Shown piece after piece: positions 1 through 11,868 of a DNA stretch of 64,000 nt (its first letter is position 1; each line of letters opens with the position of its first letter). Source of the DNA: Balanoglossus misakiensis. Its lineage: Eukaryota > Hemichordata. The notes beneath the pieces were generated by a model. It was not told the origin of the DNA. It saw only the letters and a list, made by a program, of their open reading frames with translations, and ran no database searches. A program made the position numbers and the translations under genes. Where the stretch lies: contig CM082595.2 of NCBI GenBank assembly GCA_040954595.2, positions 7,068,001 through 7,132,000 of the forward strand, read 5' to 3'.

Positions 1-533
1 ATAAAATTCTTAGAATAATTACTCTACCTGCAGGCGTCAATGTCTGTGGCATCGCTATACTGAATGGATTTGTTTTGGTCACTGAGGTCAATGGTGATCG
101 GCTACTCAAGTACACCCAAGATGGTCAGTATGTTGCAGAGGTTGGTGGTGAAGGTGATGGCCAAACACAATTCAGTGGGCCATTCTCTGTGGTGGTCAAC
201 AGTAAGAATGTGATCATGGTGTCTGACTATTACAATCACTGCATCAAGTGTTTTGATGCTGAATTGAAATTCTTGTATCAATTTGGTGTGGAAGGTTCAG
301 GTCCTGGTCAGCTGAGGTTTCCACACAACATTGACGTCGATGACGACGATAATTTGTTTGTGTGTGATTGGGTGAATAATAGGATTGTGAAATGGAGATT
401 TGATGGAGAGTGGGTCTGTCACTTATTTGAAGGTGAGGTGAGACTCCCTGTGTTCATTGCAGTCAGCGGTGACAGAATTGCTGTTGGAGAGTCTGGCAGA
501 GACCAAATCAAAGTATTCCACAAGCAGACATAA
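1..533 (+). CDS. 3' end of GT-like/coiled-coil/NHL gene, copy 0 (partial)
   Basis: Last 177 codons of an NHL beta-propeller exon, open from the window's left edge to the TAA at 531-533. It aligns without gaps to 21175-21707 and 48391-48923. It covers about four NHL blades with the D-x-x-N-x-x-I pattern. The residues between D and N differ from both other copies (YY versus RW and SE in one blade, WV versus YE and DG in the next), while framework residues are identical. By analogy with the complete copies this is the C-terminus of an 1833-aa protein whose remaining exons lie left of the window. NHL propellers bind proteins or RNA; the ligand here is unknown. Confidence 0.9.
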   Translation, partial: KILRIITLPAGVNVCGIAILNGFVLVTEVNGDRLLKYTQDGQYVAEVGGEGDGQTQFSGPFSVVVNSKNVIMVSDYYNHCIKCFDAELKFLYQFGVEGSGPGQLRFPHNIDVDDDDNLFVCDWVNNRIVKWRFDGEWVCHLFEGEVRLPVFIAVSGDRIAVGESGRDQIKVFHKQT

Positions 534-2838
534 ACATCACCATGAAATGCATGTCCACACGACATCAAAAACAGTGAAATTTGGGAGAAAATTTAGAGGC
601 TGCGGCGATAAATTTACGATTGATCGCATTCCATGGCAACAAAGTTCAAACTGAACCAATGTCACTTTCACAATTTTTGGAGTTATTTTCCACATTTTGA
701 AGTAAAATTCAGAACAGAAATTAATTGTAGGTGCAGTCGCTACATGTACTGAGTGGAGGCAAAATAAACTGAGGGAGTTTTGAGTAATTTTTGCAGTTTA
801 TTTTGAGGGATTTTGAGACAAGACTGTTTGAAACTGAATGCAATCCGTCAACTTGGCATGTAAACAATCAAAAATTGGGTTCTTTTTTTCAAATTTGCAA
901 AGACATTTCTGAAAGAAAAATAGTTCAGTTTACAGTCGCTTCATGTAACGAGTATAAACAATCCAAATCTGAGTCGTTTTGGAATATTTTTACTCGTTTT
1001 TTTGATGAATTTTGACATGGAGGGGTCTGAAAGTTATGATGTGAGGTCCATTTCCCATCAGATCTCCAAATTGCATCCAAAAGGATGAAGGCGATTCATC
1101 AATTTATGTGTGCAAAATGATTCTAAAAACTTACCTGTAAATCGCCTGATATATATTGTATTGTGATCTGTAAATATTTCCATTCTGTAGTCCAAAATTG
1201 TTGTTATTTCAAATATATATGAACAAGGGATGTGAACCATGTGAACGGCGAAGTTTTACCGCCATGATTTGCATATCCACTTTTGATTAATCATGGTGTA
1301 GAGGGCGCACTCAGAGCTCGATGAGACTAGCGTGAAAAGTAACTTTGCAGTTCTATGTTAATCAGATATGTACAGAAAGTTTGTTTTTCATTTTATTTAG
1401 TCGATTTCAAGGAGTAAAATTTCGCTGTCTGGCTGACAAGCGTTAATACAGCCATCTGATTCAGAGGCAGCAACTGAAATATCAACAGTAGGGGGCGCTA
1501 TGACCATTTTTGCTATAAGGCCGATGACTCTGGCAGTTACGTTCTCGATCGTCCTGATGTTTTGAGGCCACTGTCCTTTTGCCCGAGAGAAACATGCAAC
1601 TTTGGCAAGCAAAGATGACTTGCGCAGATTGTATGATACTCTAGCATGCTTTCTTTGTTTTAGGTGATATTTTCGTAACTAAAATGTACATAGTGAGTAA
1701 ACAATTAGTATAAAGTTGTTTATTGTGTTATTTTGAGTTTTTATTGCAAATAATCACATGCTGTTTGTATTTACTTTTTTTAAATTTGTTTAAACTTTAA
1801 ATGTAGTTGAATGTTTAGCTGAGAAAGTGCATCTGTATATGGCACCCTGATTTCACCAATAATTTAATGGCTGACAGTCGTATTACTATTGTTAAGTCAT
1901 TTTATTGAATCCAAGAATTTATGATGGAATTGGACGTTTGTAACTAGCATGCGTCAGTTTGCAACATATATCTACATGTAATAAATGGAAATGTGATAAA
2001 TTAAACACCTGTGTTTGATATGCTTGCATTCATCCCCCAAAAATCCTCCTGTGTAACCACATTCATGGATAGTACTGTAAAACGGTGCTTGTGATTGGTT
2101 AAGATTGGTATAGATAAACAACAAAACAAAGCTAACAGACACATCTAAACCATTTGCACACATACCCCACACAGATATAAACACTCAGAAAAACATGTTC
2201 GGTTCAAAGTTTTATTACAAATGGTAGCAATGCTGGTCACTAGGTTACAGTTTAAATCAGAATAAAACTCTCTTCTGTCATTTCAAACAAAATTCTGAAT
2301 TCAGAAACAGGAAAAGGAAGCTTTGCTGTATATTGTCTGCCATGTCAAAGGTCAAATGGAACTTTCATAGTATTATTCTGTCTGGTTGATACCATGGCAA
2401 TCTTCGACTAAAAAAAATGTCCAGGGTCAAACTACTAAGATCATGAGATGGTTTGAAGTTAGATGTTAAACGGTGCTTGTGATTGGTTAAGATTGGTATA
2501 GATACACATTACAAGCCAATGAAAAGAACAGTAACATTCAATTGGTTTTATTGCAACAAACACTGGATATATCTGTTTGCTTCTCACATTCCGGCAAAAA
2601 TAACATGATAGCAGAAAAAAACATGGGCTCACACATTTGAAAGTTATTTTGAAAGTTTTAAATAAAGTGAAATAATCCTATATCAAGAAAGTGTCATGTG
2701 ATAAATAGTTTTGTTTATTTGATTTTCACATCATTATGCTGAATCTCAAGACAGAAAACTACAGGATTGGTTAAAGGGCCGGTAGCTATGACCATTTGAC
2801 GATTTTTTTCACTATTTGGAGGCATCACAAAACCTTAC
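534..2838. other. 3' flank of copy 0 and intergenic DNA, unit A
   Basis: No supported gene. The AATAAA at about 759 is a possible poly(A) signal for the NHL gene. A CTCF-core-like word lies at 1485-1498. A segment near 2071-2115 repeats 2466-2505, a templated insertion private to unit A. Short ORFs here are not conserved between units. The junction of the 990-bp deletion that removed the importin terminal exon is at about 2819. Confidence 0.6.
1485..1498 (+). promoter_or_regulatory. CTCF-core-like site (unit A)
   Basis: ACAGTAGGGGGCGC matches 13 of 14 positions of the bilaterian CTCF core CCASYAGRKGGCRS. It is retained in all three units (1485, 22652, 49870) between the NHL gene end and the importin pseudogene. 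Sequence match only; binding is not shown. Confidence 0.3.
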
Positions 2839-5800
2839 CTGCTAAAGCTTTCCTCTGATCGGCCAATTTCCCAATTTCTTGAATTTCCAATTGTTGTTCT
2901 GCAGTTAAACCACTTATTAAGGCGTTATACCAGCTGGGATCTTGCACTTGTAAACCTATTGTAGAAGAACAAATCATTGTTAATGACACAGTCCCCACTG
3001 GACCAATACACTATTCGAGGACTGACATCAGTTCAAGAACTTCAAAATGGCTCTGACAAGATTTCTCACAAAGCAGGCAAATTCATATGAATCTGAAGCT
3101 TATTTGGTATAGAAGACTATATTGCTGATGATAGTCAAGGAGTTAATGAACAAATCTGCTTGATTCACAATTCAACAATTTTACATCCTGCCATTTTTTT
3201 ACCTTGTAACACTTCTTTAAATACCATGTATTCATCAATTGGACAGTCTTCATCATCAAGAGGCGTGTTGTAACTTTCCAGAGCGGTTTCTTCATAGCCT
3301 TCCTCATCATCGTCAAAATTCCTGTCACCAATCTGTTGCCAAGGAAACAATAATTCTTATGCCAAAATGTTACTTGTAATTTTTCCTGTGTCAATTACTC
3401 TACGGAGAAATTGCAATCATAGTGGACACCGCCCTCTAGAGAATATACCAGCTTTATTTAAAAAAGGACCAAGTTTAAAGTTATCATTCCAGCTGTGTTC
3501 AGACAGTTAGGACGAGCGCCCTCTAGAGGGAAGCAACTGACTCACCCTCTTCGCTAACATATCCATGTATTCCTGCGACGTCTCGTCTACTTCATCTTCA
3601 TCACTTTCTAAGACTTCTTCGTAATCTTCATCCTCATCTTCCTCCTCGTCATCACTGTCCCCCTCCTCTGCCTGAGCCCTACCTGTCAATGTAATAAAAG
3701 AGAATGATGTTACAAGTTGTGATTGTAACAAAATACTGTAAAACAGGAATTTTTTACAGACTTCACGAGAGCCAAAAAACCACAAAAATAAAAAGTTGCA
3801 TAAAACAGTTTTTGAAGATAACGATGCAGTTAGTGAATTACGAGAACGCAAAAATGAATCTCCACTAAACAGTTGCCTCTTATTAACATGTCGAAATTTC
3901 CTGGTTTACAGTATATATTATTTTGTGTACGATATATATTCAAGCAGAAAATGCCATACACGTTCAACTGTACAAAGCACAGTGAAATTGGATGTAGCAA
4001 ATATGCATACTTACTTTCATAGGCTCTGTGAAGTCCTTTGAATATTAGCAAGAGTGCTGGCAGAAACTGAGATGCAAAGGAATTGACATGCAGTTTCTGG
4101 TCTCGATGGCAAACTCATCAATGTACAAAGTCCAAGTGCACAGATTTTACGATCATGTAAGCTACAAACAAATAATAATTATAACATAGTTACATGCCAT
4201 TCTAAAGTCCCGGTCACTAGTCAAATCATCAATTTTGTCCATTAATCAGTTTTCATTTCAGATCATATGGAGCCAGTCAATTTTTCAACATAAATAAAAT
4301 TATTTCAAGCAATAAAATGGTAACAATACTCATGTTTGTAAAATTAATATCATTAGGGTTGGACATCATGGTTCAACACTGGTTTCATTATAAAATTTCT
4401 TTCATAGAACTGGTGAAATGACAAACAATGATATAAAGATAGTACTGAACTCACCCGAGAAAACAGTCAGTGTCATGGAACCACTGCTTGAGGAACTGTT
4501 CAGTGATAGATTGGTCTGAGTTTGGAAGCCTCATTTTTTCTAAAATTTCTAAAAGTAAGACTGGATTGTAATAGAGGGCAGCCACTACGACTTGTAGACA
4601 CATTGTTCTGAGTTCACTAATGTCTTGACTTCCCGCGTCAGTCGCTCTAAAACTAATTCTATGAAGGATGGGATTACCTGTCGGTGAAATGAGAAAAAAA
4701 TAATTACTTCTGATTTTACTGAAAAATCTCCTGTGGCAGAGATCTTAAATGGATCCACACCACCAGTCTGTGGAGAACAAAGTTCAACTTGTTCCATACA
4801 CCCTTTTCCCTAAGTCTCTAATGACCCGAGCAGCCATCTTGAATATGAACTGAAAGCGAGGCTAATGGGGAACCCCCCCCCCCCCCCTTGATGTGATTGG
4901 TCAAATTTTCCCCATTGGCCTCGATTGAGTTCAAATTCATAACGGCTGTGTTAGGGCACTAGACTTATGAAAAGGGTGTATCCATGTCAGCTTACCTGAT
5001 CTATGAGTCCTTTGTACTGTAATAAAATAACTTCTAACAACTTGGCAGCATGGCATTCAGAGTCCTCGCCCGCATCACCTTTGAAAATCTGCAGAAAAAA
5101 GGCAACAGTGCTTGAAAAACAAAGTATTATCCCCTTGGGATCTGCTTGGAACAAACCACTACTATCTAAGACTTGTCACCAGCAAAGAACGGTCTTGATA
5201 AAGGGAGGGGGTTGCCTCATACAGGTTACTCACTCTTTTGCAGATATTGTAGATGACTTCAATGTGTTTCGCATCAGATATAAATGCCTGTGGATCCACT
5301 ATGATGTAGTTGTGAAGAGCTGGCATCATTTCTACAGCAAACAAGAACCGAATATGTTCAAATAAATTTAAGACAGGTAAGATTTACAATTTTAAGACCT
5401 CAGGAAATTTTCCGAGGATTTATTTTCTGAAAGATGACAACAGATTGTGTTGAAAGGGTGAATATCTTACATTAAGTTGAATGGATGAACTTACCCAGGA
5501 AGAAATCAAAGCCGTCTTTCTGGAACATGTCGTACATCATGAAGAAAACTTGCCATAAAGGCCGTGAAATGTGACTACACGTAAGACTAAAGACCAATGA
5601 CAAAACTTCCTCATAAAAATCTGCAAGACAAAAAAATCATACAAAAAATGTTATAGATGCTTTCAATTCGTCTTTTCTTTAAGAATATTGTAAGTTTAAA
5701 CATTTCTTATCATTCACTTGTCTGTCAGTTCCGAGTAAAGTTTCTGGCGGTCAGGAATCAACAAACATTTTCTAATTTGCGGCAAAGGTTCACTTGAATT

Positions 5801-7101
5801 TTTCTTCTCCATTATTGGAAGCCTACTCACCCATCACATTTTGTTGTAATATTGTTCATATAACACTCAAAACAATTTCCTCTATCTGCATCATAATCTG
5901 TGAAAATAAATGCAAATGAAAAAATCCCCATAATTATTAGAAGAAATGCCATCAAGAGGGATGATCATGGTTATATGTTGAAATTCAAAATGGCAACTTC
6001 AGTTGCCATAGTGATTTTCAAAATGGCTACTTTGAATATACTACATTGCTCCTGGTTCTGAGACAATCGCATTTGAAACACACATTGAATGGATTATTCT
6101 TATGAAATATGTTCAGATTTCTTAACAATGACAATTATTGTTACAATTACTCTCCATTTCAATAATTCACCTCTTTGTGATCCTCCATGACAGTAAGAAT
6201 TGTCTCTATAGTGTTGAGAATTCCCATTGCCGTAATGGCCTTATCTTCAGTCTGGTCTTCTGCATCTACGACCTGGTTGAAGGTGACAGCCTGTTTAACC
6301 AACAAAAAAATGGTTATTGCATTATCACATGACACAGGCTGGCAAGACAAGATGGTGCAGAATCAACATTCAGCAGAGTTTAAATGCAGCAGGAAAAGAA
6401 ATGTGTAATTCGTTCCAGAAATCTTAAAACTGGTTGTGTGGGTACACTACAACATTCTCAGCCTGATGTATCGAGAATTTGTTGCTCCATGAAATACCAC
6501 CACCAAACTATCAAATTTACCGAAACCTATGACTTACCAAATTCCGAGTAATTTCTACAGCTATTGGTATGATGTCATCACCATCATAGGTACAAATCAG
6601 TTTTTGCATCACATTGGTCAAATCATCGTTTTTTGTTTCTCTGATGACGTAGAGTAAATAAAAGAATATTTTCATGTTTAGTTTTTCAGTTTCTGAGGAC
6701 AATAATGCTATTATCTATGAAGGAAAATGTTGTTCTTTTGTCAAAAATTTTCATGGTTGACATTTTATCATTATACAATAGCATATATGTAGTCAACTCA
6801 TTTTACGGGACTTTTGCTGTAGCGTTTTCAAATCCCAACATTTTCCACCTCCATACGGAGCACACATCAACAAATATTTTCTGCCAAACCTACCATGTAT
6901 AATATCCTTCACGTGTCCCTGTAAATATTATTTGGCATCATCCTGGTTTGTGATGAGCATCTGTAGAGCGATGGCTGCCTCCACTTTCACTGGCATTTCT
7001 ATCTCTTCACACAGACATTTTCTGCTGAGTTCCAACGCTTGTATCAAGTTCTTCTTGTCTTTGTAGTTGATTTCGCTGAAGTAGTGCAGCACCCAGTTCG
7101 C
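2839..7101 (-). pseudogene. IPO7: Importin-7 3' half, unit A copy (heavily decayed)
   Basis: Exons on the - strand in transcription order: 7101-6894, about 6655-6538, 6290-6171, 5897-5831, 5620-5495, 5331-5234, 5088-4996, 4677-4455, 4161-4015, 3682-3546, 3332-3203, 2955-2839. They encode the C-terminal half of IPO7/IPO8, a nuclear import receptor of the importin-beta family. Recognisable features are the [10 protein letters not shown] helix, [15 protein letters not shown], the acidic DSDDEEEDEDED stretch and the ALESYNT block. The N-terminal Ran-binding half is absent. Lesions read directly are a stop at 6928-6930, loss of the acceptor of the second listed exon (near 6656), a stop at 5856-5858, a frameshift at 4619-4620 shared by all copies, a 4-bp insertion near 4087, and loss of the terminal exon by deletion. 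Certainly non-functional. Confidence 0.93.
4797..4980. mobile_element. MITE-like inverted-repeat element in importin intron (unit A)
   Basis: Termini TACACCCTTTTC and GAAAAGGGTGTA head imperfect inverted arms of about 80 bp, each ending near AATGGGGAA around a poly-C core. TCCA flanks both sides (4793-4796, 4981-4984), a likely 4-bp target duplication. It is present at the same place in units B and C, so the insertion predates the duplication. The C run varies in length between copies. No coding capacity. Confidence 0.75.
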
Positions 7102-7826
7102 CTGTGTGAAGCATGTCAGATAACGTGGCGTGAAATCAGGTCAATAATCATTATCATACAAGAGAAACAATTACCAGGTCCATGAAACAATAGATAATAA
7201 CAATAATTGTATATGGTTGCTACAATGAAGGATCTGAAGCAAAATATTACAGAATCGAGCCTACCCTTGCTCTCATGTAACCAAAGTCACTGTGGAATTC
7301 TGGGAAAACGTGCAACGTTAGCAACAGCTCCATCTGCTCTTTGTATTTCTTTTTCTGTTGGCGGGAAAAAAAATATTTCAACTTTATTTGTGAAAATTAC
7401 AGTTTAAAGACATTATATTAGAAAATTTATCATATTTATTATGTGCGATAATATTCAGTTCAGTCTCATCACATTTGCTGGTAGATTCTATCAAAACAGA
7501 ACATGTAACTTTATTTTGAGCCACCGTTTCTAAAATATCATTCATTCACTATATATCCACATGTAGAATAACATAAATGGTGTCTTGTATCAAACATTAT
7601 TAATGGAAAAAGGGTAGGGAGAGAGAGACTTTGTCCCTTTAATTGAATTCGCCTATATATCGGCAAACAGGCTCCCTCCCTTACAGTGAAGTGAACACCG
7701 TGAAGGTCTGAACCTAATGTATCATTAGGCAGATTCTGGTGATGCTTCAGGTTAAACATGTATACCGATAGCGCAATGAAAGAAAGAATAAACGTGTACA
7801 TGTGTATCTCTCTTTTCTTCTTCAAG
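7102..7826. other. Junction between importin and SLC22-derived sequence, unit A
   Basis: Importin intron sequence on the left grades into SLC22-derived sequence on the right at about 7540. From there to 7826 the sequence matches 59820-60014 of the SLC22 gene: the right half of a foldback element, then the intron before SLC22 exon 3. No gene of its own. The same junction exists in unit B (29251-29966). Confidence 0.6.
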
Positions 7827-7981
7827 GTATGGACGCTTGAAGTCTATCTTCTCAGCTTTGCTTGTCCAATCCGTTTTTTGTTTTGTGGCGGCGCTGTCAC
7901 CAAACCTTGTCTTATTTATGTTGTGTCAGTTCATCATCGGGTTCACCTATCCAGGAATCTTTATTGCAACGTTTGCATATG
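7827..7981 (+). pseudogene. Orphan SLC22 exon 3 copy (unit A)
   Basis: A 155-bp exon with intact acceptor and donor, nearly identical (about two differences by eye) to SLC22 exon 3 at 60015-60169. It encodes the end of MFS motif A (YGR) and two membrane helices. No other SLC22 exon accompanies it here, so it is a duplicated fragment. The matching DNA also includes the flanking intron ends, so it arrived as genomic DNA and not by retroposition. Confidence 0.9.
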
Positions 7982-10900
7982 GTAAGAAAATCTGTATACA
8001 TTGTATGTATATAAAAGTAGGGTAGTAGGAGAAACGAAAGGCGGTATAATCTCTACAACGCTGTTTCGTGAGTCTCTGGGTGATTTCGGACTAAACTACG
8101 CCACTTACCCACACAGAAACCATCTTTAAAAGACAAAACAGGCAGCATATGACAGAATCGGAGGCGTTTTCGTCAAGTTTGTTTAAAGTTTTGAAGCTTC
8201 CGGGTTCTGGGTATCCTGTGACATTAGCGTAATATACGCAGTACGCAGTTACGCGCACAGAAATTCGGGTCAGCTTTCATCATTCATGACTCAACAAACA
8301 AAAATTAAGTTTATAAGTTTGATTTTTATTCTTCATCGGTTTAAGTTTCCAATTTCTCTATCTATGCTAGAAAGCGCTCTTATACAGTCGCATTCTGGGC
8401 TCTGTTCGTGTGACGAATGGTGGGCTAACTTTAAAAATACAACAGGATGAAATGAATCATTCTGCGGGCAATGTTGTCCGTTTCGTCAGCTAATCAAAGA
8501 TTATAACCGTCTGGGGACTACATGCCCCCACTTCACACACGACTGACGTAATCAAGCTTTGCGTTATCTGCAAAGTTGGTCTCGGCAAACACGACAATGT
8601 CACGGCTGACAAAAATGTTCTGCCGATAACCACTGCTTGGCTCAGCGCTGACCGTCAACCCAGACTGGACTCTGCCTGCTGAGGGCGCTAGTCACTGTCC
8701 CATCCTCGTACCCCGGTTCTCGAGAGTGCACGATAATACACCAAACAACAGAAATGGCAAAATTAAGGGACCTCCATGACCAAACTATGGAGTCCTGACT
8801 AGACCAACTGATCTCAACTATTGTTTGTGGCTGTACATTAAGACATAAACACATTGTTTGTCATATATACAAAGTAACAACCACATTGTTTCTGAGAGTT
8901 TTAAACCAGAAATTGCCCCTAAATTATACTATTTTGCTATTGGCTATCCATTCACCTTGATATGAATAAAAAACTTCAATTTTGTGGACTGACATCATAC
9001 ATATTTTATGTACATACATACATACCAGTACATACATGTACATGTATACACACATGCCTGCAAGAACTTGCACACATACCATACACAAATATACCGGTAT
9101 ACTGGTACATACACCATCAATCTTGTATTGGCAAATTACAATTAATCAGAAGCACCTACACTTGCTGGAAAATGTCTATGTTTACAAAAATATACCGGTA
9201 CTACATGATTCAATGCAAAATATAAGCTATAATACTATACTTGTTGGCATTTATTGGTATTTTTTGCTGTAAATTTGGAAATTAACAAGATTTTACTTTG
9301 TTAATAGTGAGACAGTTGAAGCTGACCTTATTTGACCTTCCCCTCATTACATAGGATGTCAACAAATCTCAAAGTGAAACTTAAAAACAATTTCTACTTT
9401 AAGTTGAGCGGGCAACGATAAAAGTTTAAATCACTAAAGAATATCAAAAACATTAGTGAAAGGTACTAATAAATCTTGAGTTCATGAAGCTGTAGGGCAT
9501 TTTTTTCAAAGGTTTTTAGATTTTTAGAATAATACTGACATGTTTTAAATGGAGACTGGCAACTGAACTTTGACAGTGCCTGGATCTCCACCGTGTTGGG
9601 CCACTGTAAGTAAACTCTTTGTTTTGCACCCTCATGCAAATAGTTTGTTGTTTTCTTTTGTTTTTTTGAAGATTTTCTGACCACAAAAGTCTGTTACAAA
9701 TTTTACATAATTTGCTCAAATCACCTGCAAGGTTGAGGTGTATGTGTTATGAACAATGAATTTGAAAATTACTGCTTGAATCTTGAATGAATACTTCTCT
9801 GACAAGGATCCAAAATATATGAATTCCATGTACAACTGTATTATCTGCAATCGACCGTATCTGACCTTTACCTCATATATCCAACTGTCCTGTTGACAAA
9901 CATTAAATGGAAATCCAACAGAAAGAAATATATTTGAATTGAATAGAAGATGACAAAGTTGCAGTCACCAAAGAATATTTAAAACATTTGATGATGTTTT
10001 AGTTAGTTGCAGTGAAACATTGTAAAAGTTAATAACTGAACTTCAATTACTGACATGTTCTAAATGGATGATGTCAGTTGAACTTTGATAGAGTCCCAGA
10101 CTAGATGTACAACACAGGTATTTACTCAGATCACATGACAAGCGTGCTTGGTATCTCGAGGTACAAAAAATCTGACTCAGCAACTTTTTTGCCATTTTTT
10201 CCCGGTGAGCATGTCACCTGCAGAGCGCTAATACAGTTGTGTGCCTCAGGACAGAATTTCTACTTTGTGAAGGAATCAACTTATCTGTTACAACACTAAG
10301 AGGTATGTTGCATTGAACTTGGTGATTTTCTGTCTTTTTCTTTCAGTCCTCAAACTCAAGCCACACCTTTTTAATTTTCATGTAACAGAAACACACCTTT
10401 AAAAAGAATTCTATTGGAAATAACTTAACAATTAAGCGTCCAAACTTTTCTTGGCTTTGAAAGATGACCAGAATATTGTGAATACCAATATACTTGTATT
10501 AATTTACATGTGACTAATACCACTTATATCACATGTATAAGGATTGAAGCTCTTACTTGTGAAGGAATATCATCCACTCTTTACAACCATTTTCATATGT
10601 ATGTAAAGTGTACTGAAACTGATGATTTATTATCTTGTGTTTTAACTGAAGATATTGAATATATATAAATGACATTGTTATTATGTTAATGCCAGAGATT
10701 CCAAACTCTGATATCAAATCTACAACACAGGTATGTGACAAGTACTGAGCAGCTCGTACGGTACTCGATCGGAACCAAACTCTGGGATTTCTCCTCTTTT
10801 TGCCAGTGGGAGCTACTCAAGCTTTGTATGGATTGAATGGATTGAAACTCTAACTTCTGAAGGAATCAACCTCTCTGTTACAACATTACTATAGGTATGT

Positions 10901-11868
10901 TAAATGTATAGAAGTTTGTGATTTATTGTCTTGAAATTCTGTCAGTCCTCAAACTCAACGACTTCTTCATCTAACAGAAACACACCCTAAAAAAGAATTC
11001 TATTGAAAATAGGTCACTTAACACTTTTCATGATTTGAATTCATGGGTCTGAACAATGTCTATGATTCATCAATGTAAAAACTTAATCAGTAATAACTAT
11101 AAAAGGGACAATTATTTTCCCCAATGTGATACAGTATAGGTTATACAAAATATTTAGTGCATGCATGCACTTTTGGAGATATTGCGAACAGCAAACTGGT
11201 GATAGTGTCCTGTGTCAATATGTAACAGGTACAACAACAGGTATCACATGAAAATCACATGCAGTACTCATGTAAGCCTAGAACCAAACTCGATCAAAGA
11301 CGTGATTTTGCCTCGTGAGCACTAACTTTCATGTCGTGTGAGAAAATTGTCTGCACTTTTACAGCCTTTGTTAGTATATTACAGTATTTTATTGACAGAA
11401 GTGATCATTTCAACAGCCTTCTACCCCTCAAATTCAATGCCTTCAAATTATTTGTTGGTATCACAGAGCGAATTTTATCTAAATAAAATTCTACTTTAAT
11501 TCTACTTTGAAATTCTGTCGACCACTGTAAGTTTGTTTTTGCCAATTACGATTATTAAGCCCTAACTTTTCTATCAATCATACGTACACATGATACTATC
11601 ATGCAGAGTAAGGTTAATATTTAATCGTACATGTTGTGGTCTGGTTTTACACAGACAGTGACCTCATTTGACCTTTAGGGAGCTGTCTTTAATACAGTGT
11701 CACATCACATACCAGTATACCCTACATCCACTGAATCAACTGCATTGATTTTGTCCATTCTCGATACAAATGATACACGATCACATCATCACCACAATCA
11801 CTGGTCGACTTCTCATATTTATAACTATACCCAGGTACAATATGTTTCTTCCCAGCAGGAATGTAATT
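7982..11868. other. Spacer upstream of GT-like/NHL gene, unit A, with degenerate repeats
   Basis: No supported coding exon. 7988-8100 continues SLC22 intron homology (compare 60170-60260). About 8100-8718 is found only in unit A and is richer in CpG. From about 9280 to 11640 lie diverged direct repeats: 9350-9590 resembles 9860-10110, and segments near 10300-10480, 10920-11040 and 11400-11560 share the 'cctcaaactcaa...acagaaacacacc' theme. TACCGGTA occurs at 9092 and 9193. A non-coding first exon and promoter of the downstream gene are expected here, but I cannot place them. Confidence 0.5.

Noticed and set aside
457-654. ORF overlapping the end of the NHL exon in another frame (also near 21631 and 48790)
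   Set aside because: It shares DNA with the NHL coding frame and runs into the 3' flank. It is kept only because units are near identical.
1397-1612. - strand ORF of 71 aa conserved in units A and B
   Set aside because: Conservation reflects recent duplication; it is broken in unit C and has no recognisable domain.
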